From Actinomycetes bacterium (lineage in GTDB: Bacteria; Actinomycetota; Actinomycetes; Actinomycetales; Cellulomonadaceae), in contig JAFAEH010000220.1 in NCBI GenBank assembly GCA_023424135.1, forward strand, positions 1 through 30,350: DNA of 30,350 nt. The letters are read 5' to 3'. A model generated the notes under the pieces. That model ran no database searches. It worked only from the letters and a program-made list of their open reading frames with translations, and had not been told where the DNA came from. The translations under genes and the position numbers were made by a program. This document shows, in pieces, positions 23,320 through 30,350 of the stretch (positions are counted from its first letter, which is position 1; each line of letters opens with the position of its first letter).

Positions 23320-24348
23320 TCAGGCCAGGGCGTCGGCGAGCAGGCGCAGGGTCTGCTCACGGGCCGGGGACCGGTCGGCCGGTGTGCCGCGCGTCGCGCC
23401 GGCGACGGGGGAGACCATGACCTCGTCGGTGCCCAGCCGGTCGGCGAGCGCGCGCAGCTCGGCCGCGGCCGACGCCGGGTCACCGACGACCCAGCTCGCC
23501 GTGAGCGCGGCGAGCGCGTTGTCCGCGCCGGCGGGCAGCGGGGCGGCCAGCGCGTCCTCGACGAGCTCCTGCGGCTCGAGCGGCTGCCCGCTGCGCAGGC
23601 GCCACATCGTGCGCACCTGCGGTAGCACGAGCCGGTGGGCCTCGTCGGCCGTCGGGGCGACGGCGACGTTCGCGACAGCGATCGTGCGGGGCTCGGCGAG
23701 AGTCGACGAGGGGACGAACGACTCGCGGTACAGGGCGACGGCCTCGTCCGTGCCGCGCCCGGCGAAGTGGTGGGCGAACACGTACGGCAGGCCGAGCCGG
23801 CCCGCGAGCTGCGCGGAGTAGGACGACGAGCCGAGCAGCCACACGTCCGGGGCGGTGGTCGCCCGGGGCGTGGCGTGCAGCGCGTAGGACGTCGACCCGA
23901 CGCGCACGTCGACCCCCTCGGGGCGCACGAGCGCGACCAGGCTCGCGACGTCGGCGTCGAACGTGTCGACCCCGTCGCCGCCCGCACCGCGGCGCAGCAG
24001 GTGGCTCGTCACCGGGTCCGAGCCCGGTGCGCGCCCCAGGCCCACGTCGACGCGGCCCGGGTACGCGGCCTCGAGGAGCGCCACCTGCTCGGCGACGACC
24101 AGCGGCGAGTGGTTGGGCAGCATGACGCCGCCCGACCCGACGCGCACGTGCGACGTCGCGGCCGCGACCAACGCCATGAGCAGCGGCGCGTTGGTGGCCG
24201 CGACCGCGGGCATGTTGTGGTGCTCGGCGACCCAGTAGCGCCGCGCACCGACCTCGTCGGCGACGCGCGCGAGCGCGAGCGTCGCGGCGAGCGCGTCGGC
24301 GGTGGTCTGGTCGGAGCGGACGGGAACGAGGTCGAGCACGGACAGCAC
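23320..24348 (-). CDS. LLM-class flavin-dependent oxidoreductase
   Basis: The protein is about 342 residues, a luciferase-like monooxygenase-fold enzyme of the MsnO8-like type. It starts LSVLDLVPV and has RYWVAEHHN, VGSGGVMLPNHSPL, EAAYPGRVDVGLGRAPGSD and YVFAHHF. It should use reduced F420 or FMN on a small molecule; the substrate and cofactor are not readable. I prefer the GTG at 24348, which has AGGGG five bases upstream. A GTG two codons earlier (24354) abuts that same AGGGG and so has no usable ribosome-binding site. It is separated from the patatin gene by about 48 bases, so it may still be read from the same transcript. Confidence 0.9.
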   Translation of the reverse strand: MLSVLDLVPVRSDQTTADALAATLALARVADEVGARRYWVAEHHNMPAVAATNAPLLMALVAAATSHVRVGSGGVMLPNHSPLVVAEQVALLEAAYPGRVDVGLGRAPGSDPVTSHLLRRGAGGDGVDTFDADVASLVALVRPEGVDVRVGSTSYALHATPRATTAPDVWLLGSSSYSAQLAGRLGLPYVFAHHFAGRGTDEAVALYRESFVPSSTLAEPRTIAVANVAVAPTADEAHRLVLPQVRTMWRLRSGQPLEPQELVEDALAAPLPAGADNALAALTASWVVGDPASAAAELRALADRLGTDEVMVSPVAGATRGTPADRSPAREQTLRLLADALA

Positions 24349-24396
24349 GGTCACCCCTGGCCCAACCCGGGCCCGGGGCAGGTCATTCCTGGGGCG

Positions 24397-25767
24397 TCAC
24401 GACGAGCGGGTCAGCGTGCGCGACCGCCCGAGGAACCGTCGCAGGACCGCGGCGCGGGGCAGCACGCCGCGCTCGCCGACCGGTTCGACCGAGGAGAGCA
24501 GCCGGCGCAGGCCTGCGGTGCCCAGCCGCAGCCCGACGTCGAGCCCGTCGAGCCCGGTGACGTCGTCCGCCCCGACGACGCCGCCCTGGTGCCGCACCGT
24601 CAGGTGGACCCGGTCGAGGTCGTGCCACCGGTCGGGCCCGGGGTCGTCGGTCGTGTCCCGCATCGCCACCAGGTCGAGCACGCCTCCCGGCGTGCGCAGC
24701 GTCGCCCGGTAGGCCAGCGTCCCGTCGCCCCGCTCGACGCGCCCGTCGGCGAGGAACGTGCGCGCCCCGTCGACGGTCAGCGCACCGGCGACGCACGTGC
24801 GGGAGACGGGGCCGTCGACCGGGACGACCACGGTGAGGTCCAGCACCACGTCACGTCCGTCCGGCGTGCGCCCGCGCAGGTGCTCGGTGAACCGCGCCGA
24901 CGGCTCCGGATCGGGTGTCGCGGTCGACGCGACGGTGTGCGGCACGCCGCCGGACGCTCGCGCGTCGAGGTAGCGGCGCGCGTCGGCGTACCCGAGCTGG
25001 ACGAGGGAGTCCGCGCTGATCCGGCCCAGGTACAGCTCGGGGTCCAGCGGCAGCGGCAGTGCCGGGTGCACGACGTGCAGGACGAACGGGTGGCCCGTCG
25101 CGGCGGCCAGGACCAGGTCGGCGTCCAGCGCGCCCGCCGCGCTCATCTCGATCATGTGCACGTACTGCTCGAGCGGTCCGTCCCGCCAGGCCGGGCTGTT
25201 GCCGATGCACCACACGAGCCACACCTCGTCGGCGCCGCGGCGCAGGGCCTCCGTGACGTTCGCGTCGCGCACCCACACGGCGTCGGTCCACACGTGGCCG
25301 TCGCGGCGCAGCGGCGTGACCCATCCGGGCAGCGACATCCCCGCGGCGAGCAGCGGGGCGTCGACGTCGCGCGCGTCCACCGCGACGCACTCCTTGGTGA
25401 CGAAGTCGACGACGTTGAACGAGCCCTCGACGGGGGAGCGGCGCACCGCGTCGACGTCGACCCCGAGCGCGGGCAGCACGCGCCGCACGATCCCGTCGGC
25501 GTCGCCGAGCGCGGGTAGGTTCCAGGGCCCGCGCAGGTAGTCGCGCAGCGGCAGCAGCGAGCCGAAGTCGCGCACGTCGACGTCGCGCCAGCGCCGGCAC
25601 AGCTCGTCCGCGCCGACGCCGGACAGGTGCGCGGCGGCCGTGAGGATGCCGCCGGAGGTGCCGTCGACGTGGTCGAACGTCAGCCCGTCCTGCTCGAGCG
25701 CGAGCAGGACGCCCGCCTGCCAGGCGACGCGCATGCCGCCTCCCGCCAGGACGAGCGACCGCCTCAT
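24397..25767 (-). CDS. Patatin-like phospholipase
   Basis: The protein is 456 residues. The patatin domain occupies about 1-250: oxyanion loop LAGGGMRVAWQAG, nucleophile elbow GTSGG with S38, and a catalytic Asp at D162. The usual D-G-G/A at the dyad reads D-A-V, a departure from the family. The C-terminal 200 residues (about 270-456) are a beta-rich region with no assignment. It should hydrolyse acyl esters of lipids at the cytoplasmic side, as there is no signal peptide. It is the last gene of the six-gene cluster, with an ATGA overlap to the membrane protein before it. Confidence 0.9.
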   Translation of the reverse strand: MRRSLVLAGGGMRVAWQAGVLLALEQDGLTFDHVDGTSGGILTAAAHLSGVGADELCRRWRDVDVRDFGSLLPLRDYLRGPWNLPALGDADGIVRRVLPALGVDVDAVRRSPVEGSFNVVDFVTKECVAVDARDVDAPLLAAGMSLPGWVTPLRRDGHVWTDAVWVRDANVTEALRRGADEVWLVWCIGNSPAWRDGPLEQYVHMIEMSAAGALDADLVLAAATGHPFVLHVVHPALPLPLDPELYLGRISADSLVQLGYADARRYLDARASGGVPHTVASTATPDPEPSARFTEHLRGRTPDGRDVVLDLTVVVPVDGPVSRTCVAGALTVDGARTFLADGRVERGDGTLAYRATLRTPGGVLDLVAMRDTTDDPGPDRWHDLDRVHLTVRHQGGVVGADDVTGLDGLDVGLRLGTAGLRRLLSSVEPVGERGVLPRAAVLRRFLGRSRTLTRSS

Positions 25768-26189
25768 CGCGCACCCCGCCCGCTGCGCAGCCGCCGCGCG
25801 TGCACGACGAGCAGCACGGCCGTGAGCAGGTCGAACGTGGCGACCGCGAGGCCGAGGGGGTCGAAGACGCCGCGGGCGACGCCCACGGCGACGGCCAGCG
25901 CCGCACCCGCCTTCTGCACGGCCGCCCACGCGACGACGTCGGGGTCGTGCCGGGGCCGGGACAGCGTCGTCGCGAGCAGCCCGCCGACGACGACCATGAA
26001 CATGCCCACGGTCGCGAACAGCTGCGTCGCCGTCGTGTCCGTGGCCGCGCCGAGCGCGCCGAGCACGACCGCCGGGACGACCACCTGCACGGCCCCCGTC
26101 ACGACCGTCACCCACGCGACGGCGCGCAGCACGAGCACGAGGCGGTCGGCGCGTGCGACGGCCGGACGGGGCCGCGTCCCGGTGCTCAC
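25764..26189 (-). CDS. Small four-helix membrane protein of unknown function
   Basis: The protein is 141 residues with four clear hydrophobic segments (about 15-42, 50-75, 85-107 and 111-132) and short Arg-rich ends. No catalytic motif or recognised family is visible. Its GTG at 26189 overlaps the upstream gene's stop (GTGA), and its stop overlaps the patatin ATG (ATGA), so translation is coupled on both sides. It may anchor or partner the patatin or the preceding membrane protein. Confidence 0.85.
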   Translation of the reverse strand: MSTGTRPRPAVARADRLVLVLRAVAWVTVVTGAVQVVVPAVVLGALGAATDTTATQLFATVGMFMVVVGGLLATTLSRPRHDPDVVAWAAVQKAGAALAVAVGVARGVFDPLGLAVATFDLLTAVLLVVHARRLRSGRGAR

Positions 26190-26662
26190 GTCAGCGCCCC
26201 GAGCAGGTCGCCGCGGGCGACGACGTACGTGACGATCGTCGCCCACGTGAGGGTCGAGCCGTAGAACCGGACGTCGTTGAGGAGCATCCAGCGGCGCAGC
26301 AGCGCGGTGAGCTCGGCGTCGTCGACGAGGTCGCCGCCGCGGATCCGCCTGTTGATCGGGATGATGATGCCCTGCCCGACGAACGTCAGCACGACGATCC
26401 CGACCAGGCACAGCACGCCGAACCAGACCCAGCCCGTGCCGGCCTCGGTGACGACCAGCACGATCGCGGCGACGAACATCGGCGGCACGACCCACGTGAA
26501 GAACGTCGTCGCGCGGCGCGTCGGGACGCCGAAGTGCACGGCCACGTTCTCGCGCGTGAGCCCGTGCCACGTCGGGAACAGGAACCACTTGAGCACCCAC
26601 ATGGTGCCGACGTACATGGTGGCGCCGAACAGGAAGTACAGGGCGGCGACGAACGTGGTCAC
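26186..26662 (-). CDS. Membrane protein, DUF1772-like
   Basis: The protein is 158 residues with four hydrophobic segments. Features resembling DUF1772/anthrone-oxygenase-like proteins are the GQGIIIPINRRI segment after helix three and LRRWMLLNDVRFYGSTLTW before the last helix. That match is from memory of the family pattern and is tentative. The GTG at 26662 overlaps the decarboxylase-like gene's stop by 4 bases. Its role in the cluster is unknown. Confidence 0.85.
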   Translation of the reverse strand: MTTFVAALYFLFGATMYVGTMWVLKWFLFPTWHGLTRENVAVHFGVPTRRATTFFTWVVPPMFVAAIVLVVTEAGTGWVWFGVLCLVGIVVLTFVGQGIIIPINRRIRGGDLVDDAELTALLRRWMLLNDVRFYGSTLTWATIVTYVVARGDLLGALT

Positions 26663-27678
26663 GGCAGGCTCACCTCCCGCGGGCGGGCGCCGCTGCCGGC
26701 GCCCTGCGGGACGTCGTCGGTCGGCCGGACCTCGGGTCGGGCACGGTCGGGCGACGGCGGCCAGTCCTCGCCGCGGCCCAGGCCCACGACGTCCTCGAGC
26801 GCACCGCCGAACCGCCCGGTGGCGGTCGCCGCGTCGGCGTCGTCGAGCGTCGGCGCCGTGAGGAACCACGCGTCGTAGTGGTCGTCGAGCACACCGCGCG
26901 CGGTCGGCAGGTACGCCGTGAACAGGGGGCGGCGACCGATGCCCAGCGCGTGCAGCGGTGCCACGCCCGGTGCGTCGCCGAGCACGAGCCGGGCCCGCGC
27001 GCCCGGGCCGAGCGCGACGTCACCGACCGCGTCGATGTAGATCGTGGAGCGCCACAGCATGCCGCGCCACGCGCAGTAGTTCGCGGCGGCCGCGCGCACC
27101 GGCAGCCCCGTGGGCGACGGCCGCTCGATCTCGACGTACGCCCCGAGCCGCCCGTCGAGGTCGTCGTACTGCGCGGAGACCGTCCGCGCGCCCTCCACGA
27201 AGTCGAGGCGGGCCTGGTGCTTGGGCATGCCCCAGATGCCCTTGCCCCCCTTGACCGACACCTCGGTGCTCACCGGCAGGTCGACGACGAACTGGCCGAG
27301 CCGCAGCGTGCGCTGCAGCAGCATCGGCAGCAGCGGCGGGGCCGGACGGGGGCCGTGCGTGCACGCGACGGCCAGCGAGTACTCGACGTACCGGCCGATG
27401 TCGGTCGCGCGGTAGTCGACGACGGTGACGAGCAGCACGCCGCGGCCGAACCCGAGGCTCACGGGGTGCAGCTCGTCGCCCGGCAGCAGGTCACGGGCCG
27501 CGTCGAGCCGGATCGGGAACGCCGCCATGAGGACGGCGGACTCCTCGGAGCTCACCGGCATCGCGTACGGGATCGTGTCGACGCGCGCCGCACGGCCGGT
27601 GAGCCGGCGCTGGCGGCGGGGGACGGCGGAGGGCACCGCACCGAGCACGGCGCGGGCCACGGAGACGACGGCGTTCAT
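26659..27678 (-). CDS. Acetoacetate decarboxylase (ADC)-family protein
   Basis: The protein is 339 residues. An N-terminal basic stretch is followed by an ADC-type beta-barrel domain: MPVSSEESAVLMAAFPI, LGFGRGVLLVTVVDYRATDIG, YVEYSLAVAC and VKGGKGIWGMPKHQARLDF. In true acetoacetate decarboxylases the last motif carries two adjacent Lys; here it reads PKH, so the second is missing and the activity may differ. Related proteins include non-decarboxylating ADC-like enzymes. The last 70 residues (about 270-339) are Pro/Gly/Asp-rich and look disordered. Its ATG at 27678 overlaps the alpha/beta hydrolase stop. Confidence 0.88.
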   Translation of the reverse strand: MNAVVSVARAVLGAVPSAVPRRQRRLTGRAARVDTIPYAMPVSSEESAVLMAAFPIRLDAARDLLPGDELHPVSLGFGRGVLLVTVVDYRATDIGRYVEYSLAVACTHGPRPAPPLLPMLLQRTLRLGQFVVDLPVSTEVSVKGGKGIWGMPKHQARLDFVEGARTVSAQYDDLDGRLGAYVEIERPSPTGLPVRAAAANYCAWRGMLWRSTIYIDAVGDVALGPGARARLVLGDAPGVAPLHALGIGRRPLFTAYLPTARGVLDDHYDAWFLTAPTLDDADAATATGRFGGALEDVVGLGRGEDWPPSPDRARPEVRPTDDVPQGAGSGARPREVSLP

Positions 27679-28733
27679 CGGTTCAGCTCCTCGAGGATCA
27701 GCGGGTGGGTGTCGCGCCAGGCGTGGCGGCCGAAGATCACGTCCAGGTGGCCGTAGCCGGGCAGGACGTGCAGCGTGTGCCCCGCGTGCGGGGCGTGGTG
27801 GGTGAAGAACGCGTGCGAGCGGACCTGCGACTGCGGCAGGAAGCAGCGGTTGTCGGCACCTGCGAGGAACGAGAACCGCGCGTCGGTGCGCGGTGCGGAC
27901 GTCCCCAGGTCGGCGGGCAGCCCGGGGTGGTCGCGGACGGCCACGAGGTGCCCGGCGTCGATCGAGCGGCGCATCTGCGCGAAGAACGTCATCGGGACCT
28001 CGGCGAACTCGCCCGTGACCCAGTCGTGGGTCGCCCGGTCGAGGTTGCGGTGCGACCACAGCGCGGGCCGCCCGCTGCCGTACGTGAAGCTGACCATGCG
28101 GCACACGAGGTTGTCGCACTCGGGGTGCGTCAGGTCGACCAGCCGACGCAGCACCTTCGACAGGTTCCCCTGCGAGCGGTACGCCCACGCGGGCGACAGG
28201 TGCGGGGTCAGGTGCTCCAGGACGGGTGCGAGGCGGCGGATCTTCAGCGCCGAGAACCACGGCAGGACGGGGTGCAGGCTGACCGCGTTGGTCACGACCG
28301 TGTCGACCTGCGGCAGCAGCCCCGCCACCGCCGCCATCGTGAACGACGTCGACCCCTGGCAGTGCACGAACGCCTTCAGGGTCGGCGCCCCCGTGGCCGC
28401 CAGGACGTGCGCGACGGCCGCCGGGTGGTCGTGCACCGCGGCGTCGCACAGGGTCCACGGCACCGGGTCGAGGTCGATCGACGCGCGCCAGTTGAGCATC
28501 CACACGTCCCAGCCGGCCTCGAGCAGCGCGTCGACGAGCGTGCGCGGCGTCGGGGGCCGGAACAGCTCGGCGCGCACACCCGCGCCGTGCACGAGCAGCA
28601 CGGGTCCGCGCCAGGGCTCGGCGGGGCCGGTGACGTGCACGAGCGTGAGCGGCGTCCCGTCGCCGGCCGTGAGCGGCACGACCTGCGTGCGGTGGTCGGC
28701 GCGCGTGACGCGCGCCCCGGGTGCGGTGGTCAT
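27675..28733 (-). CDS. Alpha/beta hydrolase with Cys nucleophile (PHA-synthase-like elbow)
   Basis: The protein is 352 residues with a full alpha/beta-hydrolase fold. LLVHGAGVRAELF forms the oxyanion loop, the nucleophile elbow reads VHCQGS with C125, a late LAGADN carries the candidate Asp, and GYGHLD the catalytic His. A Cys in place of Ser at this elbow is the hallmark of PhaC polyhydroxyalkanoate synthases (G-x-C-x-G), although those proteins are longer and the rest of the sequence is not an obvious PhaC. It may transfer rather than hydrolyse acyl groups. The ATG at 28733 overlaps the phosphoesterase stop by 4 bases. Confidence 0.88.
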   Translation of the reverse strand: MTTAPGARVTRADHRTQVVPLTAGDGTPLTLVHVTGPAEPWRGPVLLVHGAGVRAELFRPPTPRTLVDALLEAGWDVWMLNWRASIDLDPVPWTLCDAAVHDHPAAVAHVLAATGAPTLKAFVHCQGSTSFTMAAVAGLLPQVDTVVTNAVSLHPVLPWFSALKIRRLAPVLEHLTPHLSPAWAYRSQGNLSKVLRRLVDLTHPECDNLVCRMVSFTYGSGRPALWSHRNLDRATHDWVTGEFAEVPMTFFAQMRRSIDAGHLVAVRDHPGLPADLGTSAPRTDARFSFLAGADNRCFLPQSQVRSHAFFTHHAPHAGHTLHVLPGYGHLDVIFGRHAWRDTHPLILEELNR

Positions 28734-30350
28734 GGTGCGTACCCCTCCCGTGCGACGACGACCGGTTCCTCCAGCAGGCGCACGCGCGGCAGGCCGTGCG
28801 CGGGGACGACGCGCGCACCGTCGGGTCCGGGCACGACGTCCCAGTCGCGGCCGACCTCGTCGACCACCAGCGGGTGCACGACGAGCGCGCCGTCGCCGCG
28901 CACGTGCAGGCGCAGGAACCCCTTGTGGTCGTCGACGGCCTGGCCCGACATCTGCCACGACGCGACCGTGCCGCCGCGCCGCACGACCAGGAGGGTCGCG
29001 AACGCCTGCGTCCCGAGCAGCGCGCCGAGCGCCCACGTGAGCGGCACGACGCACGCGACGACGAGCGCGGACGACCAGGTGGTGGGCCACGGCACGGCCG
29101 TGAGCACGACGAGCCCGGCCAGCCCGGCGGCGACCTGCAGGACCAGACCGGTGGTGGCGGGCACCCCCGCGGCGAGGCGCCCGTGCGGCACCAGGCGGGC
29201 GCCGCCGACGTGCGCGACGAGCAGCCCGGCCGCACACACCAGGACGACACCGGCGAAGCGCAGCGCGTCCGCGGGCGGCGTGGTCCGCACCGTGGTGACG
29301 CCCGTGCCGGGGCGGACGAGGTCGAGCAGACCCGACAGCAGCGCGACGAGCACGAGCTGGACCCAGCCCGCGGTGACGAGCAGACCGGGGTTGCGCCAGC
29401 CGGCCCACCACGGCCCGAACGGGTTCGCGATGCGCGCGGACCACCGCCGCGACGTGGCCCGGTCCGGGTAGGTCGGTCCCCGGCGGTCGAACGGCACGCG
29501 GGGTGCGCCGTCGCGCCGGTGGCTGCCCGGTGCCGGCAGGTCCACGCGGTCCGCGAGACGGTGCGTGTCGCCCAGGTACGCGCCGCCGAGGCCGCACGTG
29601 ATCGCCTGCACCGCGCGTGGGTCGTCCGCGTCGGGCGTGCGTTGCGCGTAGCGGCAGTAGTGGTGGGAGTCGCCGGACAGCCACAGGCGCACCGCGGCCC
29701 CCGTCACCTCGGGGACGTCGCTGCCGGGCACCCGGCGCTGGTGGACCAGCTCGCGCTCGACGTGGTGGAGCTGGTCGAACGCGTCGGGGTGCTCGCCGAC
29801 GTGCGCCCACGCGGGTTCCGCGGCGCACACCACGACGCCGTCGCCGGGCCGCAGGTGCGCCGTCAGGTGCTCGCGCAGGTGCGCGAGCTGCGGCTCGTCG
29901 ACGTACTCGCCGAGCTGGCTGTCGAGCAGCAGGAGCCACCAGCCGGGTGCCAGGCGCATCGCCCCGTACGAGCGGCGCTGCACGGTGCGCCAGGCGCCGA
30001 TCCGCGCGCCGCGCGCGAACACGCGCAGGAACGACGTGAGCCCGTCGTACCAGTCGTGGTTGCCGGGGACCGCGAGCAGGGTCGGCTCGGTCGCCGCGTC
30101 GCGCGGCGCACCGGGCGGCGGTGCGGGCAGCGCCGACGCGAACGGGCCGAGCGTCCGGTCCTCGTAGGCGCGCGCCGAGGCCGCCGGGTAGACCTCGTCG
30201 CCGCCGAGCACCAGGACGTGCCCGCGGGGCAGCGTGCGCGGCGGGCCCGGGGCGCCGTCGGGTCCGGCGGGCCCGTCGACGACGAGCGACGGGGCGGCCA
30301 GGAGCGCCGCCGTCGTGGCCGTCGCGTCGAACCCGTCGCCCAGGTCGGCC
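28730..30350 (-). CDS. Membrane-anchored calcineurin-like metallophosphoesterase (partial, N-terminus beyond window)
   Basis: The frame stays open to the right edge, so the N-terminus is missing. From the edge it reads ADLGDGFDAT, then VLGGDEVYPA, VPGNHDWYDG, LWLSGDSHHYCRY: the D-x-G-D, G-D, GNHD and H-x-x-x motifs of calcineurin-type metallophosphatases. Four or five hydrophobic segments follow (residues coded by about 28990-29380) and then a C-terminal soluble domain of about 80 residues with FLRLHVRGDGALVVHPLVVDEV. A phosphatase tethered to the membrane with lipid-enzyme neighbours suggests a phospholipid- or sugar-phosphate substrate, which is inference. It is the first visible gene of the cluster; more may precede it. 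Confidence 0.88.
   Translation of the reverse strand, partial: ADLGDGFDATATTAALLAAPSLVVDGPAGPDGAPGPPRTLPRGHVLVLGGDEVYPAASARAYEDRTLGPFASALPAPPPGAPRDAATEPTLLAVPGNHDWYDGLTSFLRVFARGARIGAWRTVQRRSYGAMRLAPGWWLLLLDSQLGEYVDEPQLAHLREHLTAHLRPGDGVVVCAAEPAWAHVGEHPDAFDQLHHVERELVHQRRVPGSDVPEVTGAAVRLWLSGDSHHYCRYAQRTPDADDPRAVQAITCGLGGAYLGDTHRLADRVDLPAPGSHRRDGAPRVPFDRRGPTYPDRATSRRWSARIANPFGPWWAGWRNPGLLVTAGWVQLVLVALLSGLLDLVRPGTGVTTVRTTPPADALRFAGVVLVCAAGLLVAHVGGARLVPHGRLAAGVPATTGLVLQVAAGLAGLVVLTAVPWPTTWSSALVVACVVPLTWALGALLGTQAFATLLVVRRGGTVASWQMSGQAVDDHKGFLRLHVRGDGALVVHPLVVDEVGRDWDVVPGPDGARVVPAHGLPRVRLLEEPVVVAREGYAP

Noticed and set aside
24366..24377. CCCGGG-based 12-base palindrome as terminator of the patatin cluster
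   Set aside because: It is a simple GC palindrome that leaves no room for a loop and is likely by chance at this GC content.
26659..29250. An 863-residue reading of the ADC-family frame
   Set aside because: Sequence upstream of 27678 is a shadow of the hydrolase and phosphoesterase genes; the conserved domain starts after the ATG at 27678.
27675..29939. A 754-residue reading of the alpha/beta hydrolase frame
   Set aside because: The first about 400 residues are Arg/Ala/Pro-rich and antisense-like out-of-frame reading of the metallophosphoesterase gene; the real protein begins at the ATG at 28733.

Overview
The window comes from a very GC-rich actinobacterium and is most consistent with Cellulomonas or a close relative in the Cellulomonadaceae. 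The reasons are near-saturated third-position G/C, frequent GTG starts, strings of genes joined by 4-base ATGA/GTGA overlaps, and secreted xylan-degrading enzymes carrying ricin-type (CBM13) modules. The genus call is inference. No tRNA, rRNA, CRISPR array, insertion sequence, integrase or plasmid function was seen, and no stretch longer than about 280 bases lacks a gene.

Layout: (1) 1-2575, minus strand: a GPH-type symporter and a PLP-dependent decarboxylase that runs off the left edge. (2) 2853-9125, plus strand: a six-gene operon in which every junction overlaps. It encodes a receiver domain fused to a PIG-L deacetylase, an ATP-grasp ligase, a PHP-family phosphoesterase, a membrane GT2 glycosyltransferase, a 61-residue membrane protein and a membrane PAS histidine kinase. 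(3) 9337-13118, plus: a secreted GH43 enzyme with an N-terminal CBM13 and a secreted GH10 xylanase with a C-terminal CBM13. Each is followed by a strong hairpin, and the first has a lac-like palindrome upstream. (4) 13236-15105, minus: a DUF2891 protein and an SDR oxidoreductase. (5) 15293-16423, plus: the rRNA methyltransferase RlmC. (6) 16449-19095: a CueP-like lipoprotein (minus) divergent from an OmpR-type response regulator/histidine kinase pair (plus). (7) 19148-23304, plus: the Hen1/Pnkp RNA-repair pair. (8) 23320-24348, minus: an LLM flavin-dependent oxidoreductase. (9) 24397-30350, minus: a six-gene translationally coupled cluster, in transcription order membrane metallophosphoesterase (cut by the right edge), alpha/beta hydrolase with a Cys nucleophile, acetoacetate-decarboxylase-family protein, two small membrane proteins and a patatin-like phospholipase.

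The best candidate for an undescribed system is region 2. The kinase at the end of the operon and the receiver domain at its start suggest a two-component pathway whose output is an enzyme, a sugar or glycoconjugate N-deacetylase, rather than a DNA-binding protein. The genes between them would build or modify the amino-sugar-containing product. Region 9 is a second cluster without an obvious textbook pathway and looks lipid- or polyester-related.

Regulatory features worth noting are several starts preceded by a -10-like hexamer exactly six bases upstream (candidate leaderless transcripts), two LacI-family operator-like palindromes, and an 11-base-period direct repeat between cueP and its divergent two-component system.
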